Shown: positions 6,006 through 9,676 of the stretch, one piece after another
Numbering within the stretch: the stretch's first letter is position 1
Layout: each line of letters starts with the position of its first letter
Source of the DNA: Rhodobiaceae bacterium
GTDB taxonomy: Bacteria > Pseudomonadota > Alphaproteobacteria > Parvibaculales > Parvibaculaceae
Reading direction: 5' to 3'
DNA length: 9,676 bases
Assembly (NCBI GenBank): GCA_002746275.1
Contig: NVWR01000005.1
Span: forward strand, 238,370-248,045
Notes under the pieces: model-generated
Database searches by the model: none
Seen by the model: only the letters and a program-made list of their open reading frames with translations
Told to the model about the DNA's origin: nothing
Made by a program: the position numbers and the translations under genes

Positions 6006-6599
6006 ATGAGCACGCTGCACACATCCATCACCAAAGACGATATTCTTGATCCTGAAACATATGAGCGCGAGCGAGCCGAACGGCGCGCGAAGCTTCGCGA
6101 GATCAAACGGGACCGTCGGGTCGAAGTGGGCCCGAGTGCGACATTTTATTTCGAAAACTACGACACCATGCTGCACCAAATCCACGAAATGCTGCGCATC
6201 GAAAAGGGCGGTGACGCACAATTGGCCGACGAGTTGGAAGCCTACAACCCACTCCTGCCTCAAGGTCGGGATCTGGTTGCGACCTTAATGTTTGAGATCG
6301 ACGATGAAGTGAGGCGCAATCGTTTTCTCCGCCAGCTAACAAATGTTGAGACAACCTGTTATTTGCAAATCGGCGATGAAAAAATTATTGCCCGGGCGGA
6401 GACAGAAGTCAGTCGCACAAAGGATGATGGCAAGACATCTGCCATCCATTTCCTGCATTTTGATATGTCAGACGCGCAGGCTGATCTTTTCAAGGCGGGC
6501 AATGTTCCGGTCGCCATCGGCATCGGACATGAAAATTATTCCCATTCGGCCGGGTTGAGTGGCGCAGTGCGCAGCGCCCTTGCAGGCGATCTGTCCTGA
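6006..6599 (+). CDS. DUF3501 family protein of unknown function
   Basis: This 197-residue soluble protein resembles the DUF3501 family in length and sequence. Recognisable segments are ITKDDILDPETYERERAERR (residues 8-27), the basic stretch REIKRDRRVEVGPSATFYFEN (about 32-52), MLHQIHEMLRIEKG and the C-terminal GHENYSHSAGLS. It has one cysteine, no CxxC motif and no membrane segment. Its start lies 24 bases after the Fe-S protein stop, with a poor ribosome-binding site, which suggests translational coupling. As I recall, members of this family often neighbour a GlpC-like Fe-S protein and rubrerythrin, as here, so it is probably a dedicated part of the same redox pathway. No biochemical role can be read from the sequence. 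The gene ends 23 bases before the stop of the convergent SH3 gene. Confidence 0.85.
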   Translation: MSTLHTSITKDDILDPETYERERAERRAKLREIKRDRRVEVGPSATFYFENYDTMLHQIHEMLRIEKGGDAQLADELEAYNPLLPQGRDLVATLMFEIDDEVRRNRFLRQLTNVETTCYLQIGDEKIIARAETEVSRTKDDGKTSAIHFLHFDMSDAQADLFKAGNVPVAIGIGHENYSHSAGLSGAVRSALAGDLS

Positions 6600-6622
6600 C
6601 CTGCGCGGCGTGACGGTAGATA

Positions 6623-7183
6623 TTATTCGAAACTGTCTTCCGGGTAGGTGCCCCAAAGCGTGTCTTTGACCGTCCAACCGGCATACCCCCCAGCGCTGAT
6701 CCGGCACCAGTCGTCCCGACAGGCTTCCAGCTTGGCGACAACGCCGGGCTCCGCCGCCGCCGCAATTTCGCTATTGTCAGTGGGAAGGGCGTAGAGCATC
6801 AAAGGTTCTCCGTCTGCCGTAGGCAGAACCAGTGCTTTGCGCCGACCGTCCAAAAGAGAATGAAAAATCCAGCCAATGTCGCCATCAGAGTCACGGATGC
6901 GCCGCCAGTGTTCGAACTCTGCAATCACTTCAACCGGCATACCCTTGCGCTGATACACCCAAAGCACCGGATGGGACCGGCTGGGGCCAACGCGAACATT
7001 CACCTTGCCCGCCTTCAGACTGACAAAGCGCGGCAAGGGAAGGCCGGTCTCAATGCCGACGAGAGCTTGAGCGGCGCGTGTCGGTGTTCCGCTTGCAAAC
7101 AATCCACACATGGCTAGCAAAAGCGCAAGACACAGCGATGTCATGGTCTGGGTTTTTGGAGATGGGGGATGCACTGCGTGCAC
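6623..7183 (-). CDS. Exported protein with two bacterial SH3-like domains
   Basis: The 186-residue product begins with a short charged segment and a hydrophobic core (TSLCLALLLAMCGLFASG, about residues 15-32), ending near TRAAQA, which fits a Sec signal peptide and periplasmic location. Two SH3-like segments follow. The first, about 49-108, contains KVNVRVGPSRSHPVLWV and GWIFHSLL. The second, about 111-173, contains PLMLYALP and GYAGWTVKDTLWG. Cys155 and Cys160 could form a disulfide. Such domains commonly bind peptides or cell-wall peptide stems; the ligand here is unknown. The start is a GTG at 7181-7183 with GAGGA (complement of 7189-7193) five bases upstream. A TTG at 7193-7195 lies upstream and lacks this spacing. 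An ATG at 7142-7144 would remove the basic start of the signal peptide and has no good ribosome-binding site. The gene is divergent from the dehydrogenase. Confidence 0.8.
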   Translation of the reverse strand: MHAVHPPSPKTQTMTSLCLALLLAMCGLFASGTPTRAAQALVGIETGLPLPRFVSLKAGKVNVRVGPSRSHPVLWVYQRKGMPVEVIAEFEHWRRIRDSDGDIGWIFHSLLDGRRKALVLPTADGEPLMLYALPTDNSEIAAAAEPGVVAKLEACRDDWCRISAGGYAGWTVKDTLWGTYPEDSFE

Positions 7184-7188
7184 GAATG

Positions 7189-7193
7189 TCCTC
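7189..7193 (-). promoter_or_regulatory. Ribosome-binding site supporting a GTG start for the SH3 gene
   Basis: On the minus strand GAGGA is followed by five bases and GTG (7181-7183). This favours the GTG over the overlapping TTG (7193-7195) and the later ATG (7142-7144). Confidence 0.55.
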
Positions 7194-7332
7194 AATTTCT
7201 GGTAGGCTTGGATATACCAACAATCTTTATGGCTAAGCGCCGCCTATGACAAGAGCAAGACTTTGTGGGGGGCCTGTAGGGCGAGGGACATACTCTCTCG
7301 GTGCTTCCGTCGCTGCGCAAAACGCTTTAGAC

Positions 7333-7338
7333 AGGAGG
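7333..7338 (+). promoter_or_regulatory. Perfect AGGAGG upstream of the dehydrogenase, not at its start
   Basis: A full-consensus AGGAGG lies 31 bases before the dehydrogenase ATG, too far to serve it directly. A poorer GAGG at 7357-7360 has the normal spacing. No ATG, GTG or TTG lies five to ten bases after the AGGAGG. An ATT at 7344 opens a nine-codon frame (IRKERGIAL) ending in TGA at 7371-7373, which overlaps the dehydrogenase ATG. Confidence 0.4.
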
Positions 7339-7369
7339 TTCCCATTCGTAAGGAAAGAGGCATTGCACT

Positions 7370-8368
7370 ATGACTGTCAGCCCCCAAAAGCCTCTTGTCA
7401 TTGTGACGCGAAAACTACCGGACAGCATCGAAGCCCGTTTGGGTGAACTGTTCGAGACCCGCCTTAACGTCTCTGATGAGCCGATGAGCCAATCGCAGCT
7501 GGCCAGTGCCATGCGGGAGGCGGACGTGCTGGTACCTACTGTGACGGACCGTATCGATGGGCGGTTACTGGCCCAGGCGGGGGAGAAACTGCGGCTCATT
7601 GCGCAATTTGGTACCGGGGTCGACAATATCGATGTGGAGAGTGCGCTGTCGCGCGGCATCACAGTCACAAACACGCCCAGCGTGCTGACCGAAGATACAG
7701 CCGACATGACCATGGCGCTTATTCTTGCCGTCCCCCGGCGGATCATCGAAGGATCGCGCTATCTGCGCGAACGGGCGGCGACCTGGACTGGCTGGTCGCC
7801 CACCTGGATGTTGGGGCGGCGCATTTCAGGTCAGAAACTCGGCATTATCGGCATGGGCCGGATCGGCCAGGCCGTGGCACGCCGGGCCAGCGCCTTTGGG
7901 CTGGAAATCCATTATCACAATCGCCATGCCGTCAACGAAGCCGTTGAGAAGGAGCTCGGCGCGACTTACTGGGAAAATCTGGAGGACATGCTCGGGGCTA
8001 TGGATATTATTTCCGTAAACTGTCCGCATACGCCCGCGACCTACCATCTGTTGAACAGCCAGCGCCTGAAACGCCTGAAACCAGGTGCCTTTATCGTCAA
8101 TACGTCACGCGGTGAGGTGATCGATGAAAACGCTCTCGCCCGCGCTTTGGAAAAAGGAGAACTGGCGGGAGCCGGGCTCGATGTGTTTGAGAACGAACCG
8201 ACGATAAATCCCCGGCTGCTTGATCTTGATAATGTGGTGCTGCTCCCGCACCTGGGTTCCGCGACCATTGAAGGCCGGTTGGAAATGGGGGAGAAAGTGC
8301 TGATTAATATCCGCACCTGGATGGATGGACACAAACCACCCGATCGCGTGATCCCGGCAATACTCTGA
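7370..8368 (+). CDS. D-2-hydroxyacid dehydrogenase, probable glyoxylate/hydroxypyruvate reductase
   Basis: This enzyme reversibly oxidises a D-2-hydroxyacid such as D-glycerate or glycolate with NAD(P). The 332-residue length is normal for the family. The Rossmann motif GMGRIGQ (residues 161-167) is intact. The catalytic triad is complete: Arg247 in NTSRGEVIDE, Glu276 in FENEP and His294 in LPHLGSAT. The substrate-loop motif GTGVDNID (81-88) is also present. No C-terminal ACT or regulatory domain follows, so it is not the long form of SerA. Similarity and length favour D-glycerate dehydrogenase/hydroxypyruvate reductase of the GyaR type, but substrate cannot be settled from motifs. The ATG at 7370 follows GAGG at a spacing of nine. 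It is divergent from the SH3 gene and converges on the MoeB-like gene, 12 bases between stops, with no clear terminator. Confidence 0.88.
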   Translation: MTVSPQKPLVIVTRKLPDSIEARLGELFETRLNVSDEPMSQSQLASAMREADVLVPTVTDRIDGRLLAQAGEKLRLIAQFGTGVDNIDVESALSRGITVTNTPSVLTEDTADMTMALILAVPRRIIEGSRYLRERAATWTGWSPTWMLGRRISGQKLGIIGMGRIGQAVARRASAFGLEIHYHNRHAVNEAVEKELGATYWENLEDMLGAMDIISVNCPHTPATYHLLNSQRLKRLKPGAFIVNTSRGEVIDENALARALEKGELAGAGLDVFENEPTINPRLLDLDNVVLLPHLGSATIEGRLEMGEKVLINIRTWMDGHKPPDRVIPAIL

Positions 8369-8380
8369 TCACATAATGCC

Positions 8381-9184
8381 TTAAGCGTGACCCGACAGGT
8401 CGGTGATCGTGGGGTTGGTTCCCGTCAGCGGGTTTGCGGGGTCGTGTCGCAAGGTGATGGTGCGCGCCCTTGCATCCAGCGCATCATAAATAAACAGGCG
8501 GCCGGCAAGACTGGTTCCTGTCCCCGTCAGTTCCTTGATGACCTCAAGCGCCTGCATGGACCCCATCACGCCGGTCAGCGCCCCAAGCACACCTGCCGTC
8601 TCACATGTTGGCACCAGACCATCCGCAGGCGCACTGGGAACAAAGTCCCGGTAGGTCGGCAGAGGCACGCCGTGCTCATCCCGTTCATATCCCTTGAAGG
8701 TTGAAAGCTGGCCGTCGAAGCGACCAACAGCCGCTGAGACCAGAGGTACGCGCGCAAAATAGCAGGCATCATTGACCAGAAACCGTGTCGGAAAATTATC
8801 GCATCCATCGGCAACAATGTCGTACTGGCTGATCAGGTCTTGCGCGTTGGTGGCGGTCAGGCGGGTCTGATGCGTGATCACCCGGGTGTCAGGATTGATT
8901 CGGCCAATGGTGGCTGCCGCGCTCTCGACCTTCGGCTCTCCAACGGCTTGCGTGTCGTGCACGACCTGACGCTGCAGGTTGGACAGGGAGACGATGTCAT
9001 CATCCACAATGCCCAGGGTTCCAACCCCAGCCGCTGCAAGATAAAGCAGCAGGGGGGAGCCAAGTCCGCCAGCCCCAATAACAAGTACTTTGGCGGCTAG
9101 CAGCTTTTGCTGACCGGGTCCGCCGATTTCTTTCAGCACGATATGGCGCGCGTAGCGTTCAAGCTGATCATCGGTGAGCGCCAT
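8381..9184 (-). CDS. MoeB/ThiF/HesA-family E1-like adenylyltransferase, zinc-site cysteines absent
   Basis: These enzymes adenylate the C-terminal glycine of a ubiquitin-like sulfur carrier (MoaD for molybdopterin, ThiS for thiazole). The 267-residue protein has all ATP-site features: GAGGLGSP (residues 37-44), the NLQRQ motif with Arg72, Lys85 in GEPK and Asp129 in DGCDNFPTR. The conserved catalytic-loop cysteine is Cys194 in VPTCETAGVLG, matching E. coli MoeB Cys187. The four structural zinc cysteines of MoeB/ThiF are missing: the CYRC position reads TYRD (177-180), and the C-terminal CPVC position reads NPLT (251-254). No rhodanese domain is attached. The ATG is preceded by GGAGG at a spacing of six to seven. 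Whether it serves MoaD, ThiS or another carrier cannot be decided, as no mo- or thi- gene is in the window. The thioesterase gene lies 81 bases upstream on the same strand. Confidence 0.85.
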   Translation of the reverse strand: MALTDDQLERYARHIVLKEIGGPGQQKLLAAKVLVIGAGGLGSPLLLYLAAAGVGTLGIVDDDIVSLSNLQRQVVHDTQAVGEPKVESAAATIGRINPDTRVITHQTRLTATNAQDLISQYDIVADGCDNFPTRFLVNDACYFARVPLVSAAVGRFDGQLSTFKGYERDEHGVPLPTYRDFVPSAPADGLVPTCETAGVLGALTGVMGSMQALEVIKELTGTGTSLAGRLFIYDALDARARTITLRHDPANPLTGTNPTITDLSGHA

Positions 9185-9265
9185 GGTTGCCTCCGCGAAT
9201 TTCCAAAAACCTCTGCTCTATCGGCCACGATGGACGCTAAAAGTCAAATCATACGGCCAATTGCA

Positions 9266-9676
9266 TCATGCAGGCAGAGTCAGCACGGCGGCCTGGGTTG
9301 AGCGGCCAATGCGCCCATGCACATCCCAGATTTCAGCTTCCGTCACGCCGCGCCCATCGGCAAACCAGTCTGAGCGTGTCCGCAGGCCAATCCAGGGTCC
9401 ATCGGGCAGGCGGGCCAGATGCACGCTCAAGTCAGCGTTTGGCCAGCCTCCGGCGTTGGGGCGCTCCCCCGTCGCCACCACGGAAAAGAGAGTGGAGAAA
9501 TCCGCAAAGCTGATGGTCGAGGCAAAGGGAGTGGCCTCGCCAAACAGAGGCTGGAGCGCGCGTATCCAGATTGTGCCATCGCCATCTTCTCGCACGTCAA
9601 CGGCATGAAGGTATGATTGCGCATCTGATGCCCGCGGGAATTTCCATTTGGGAAATGTGCCGGGATCAAGCAGGGG
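9266..9676 (-). CDS. Acyl-CoA thioesterase-like protein, 3' part
   Basis: The last 136 residues are visible, and the reading frame is open to the right edge, so the start lies outside the window. The sequence resembles the C-terminal hot-dog domain of TesB-like acyl-CoA thioesterases. Segments include GTIWIRALQPLFGEATPFAS, then WPNADLSVHLARLPDGPWIGL, SDWFADGRGVTEAEIWD and the closing GRIGRSTQAAVLTLP. Such proteins hydrolyse acyl-CoA to free acid and CoA; the chain length is not predictable here. An internal GTG at 9593-9595 has been considered, but the protein-like sequence continues upstream of it (for example WKFPRASDAQSYLHAVDVRED), so it is not the start. The gene is followed after 81 bases by the MoeB-like gene on the same strand; co-transcription is possible but no functional link is evident. 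Confidence 0.75.
   Translation of the reverse strand, partial: PLLDPGTFPKWKFPRASDAQSYLHAVDVREDGDGTIWIRALQPLFGEATPFASTISFADFSTLFSVVATGERPNAGGWPNADLSVHLARLPDGPWIGLRTRSDWFADGRGVTEAEIWDVHGRIGRSTQAAVLTLPA

Noticed and set aside
5169..6263. Long minus-strand open frames opposite the Fe-S protein and DUF3501 genes
   Set aside because: They overlap strongly supported genes, resemble no family and lack credible ribosome-binding sites.
7060..7130. Lipoprotein signal in the SH3 protein
   Set aside because: The only cysteine in the hydrophobic core is preceded by methionine (LAMC), which does not fit a lipobox; an ordinary Sec signal peptide is more likely.
7246..7446. Small plus-strand frame in the SH3-dehydrogenase intergenic region
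   Set aside because: It overlaps the dehydrogenase start in another frame and has no ribosome-binding site or family resemblance.
9185..9265. TTGACT-based promoter for the MoeB-like gene on the minus strand
   Set aside because: The best -10 candidate (GATAGA) is poor and lies 19 bases away, so the support is too weak.

Overview
The window looks like a chromosomal segment of an alphaproteobacterium, probably Hyphomicrobiales (Rhizobiales) or a close relative. The clues are an Irr-type Fur regulator, the divergent irr / fabA-fabB-fabI arrangement, a DUF3501 protein and a periplasmic SH3 protein beside a hydroxypyruvate-reductase-like dehydrogenase. Composition is moderately GC-rich and even across the window. 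I see no insertion sequence, integrase, tRNA, rRNA or CRISPR array.

Layout. Positions 2-139 (+) are the 3' end of an alpha/beta-hydrolase-like gene. It converges on a minus-strand lipid operon, read in the order fabA (3046-2537), fabB (2380-1163), fabI (1025-156). This operon makes unsaturated fatty acids: FabA dehydrates and isomerises, FabB elongates, FabI reduces. About 400 bases upstream of fabA, and divergent from it, lies irr (3447-3869, +), an iron/haem-responsive repressor. It is followed in the same direction by a rubredoxin-less rubrerythrin (4119-4538), a GlpC/HdrD-like iron-sulfur protein (4608-5981) and a DUF3501 protein (6006-6599). Two closely related 17-20 base near-palindromes resembling Irr operators (ICE boxes) lie at 3379-3398, before irr, and 3937-3956, before the rubrerythrin. 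This suggests an Irr-controlled redox module with autoregulation.

The second half holds a secreted double-SH3 protein (7183-6623, -), divergent from a D-2-hydroxyacid dehydrogenase (7370-8368, +). Convergent with the latter is a MoeB/ThiF-type E1-like adenylyltransferase (9184-8381, -). The 3' part of an acyl-CoA thioesterase-like gene (9676-9266, -) lies upstream of it.

The strongest candidate for an under-described system is the rubrerythrin / Fe-S protein / DUF3501 module behind Irr. My hypothesis is that the Fe-S protein passes electrons to a peroxide-reducing rubrerythrin that has lost its own rubredoxin domain. The second notable item is the MoeB-like protein, in which all four structural zinc cysteines are replaced although the catalytic cysteine is kept.
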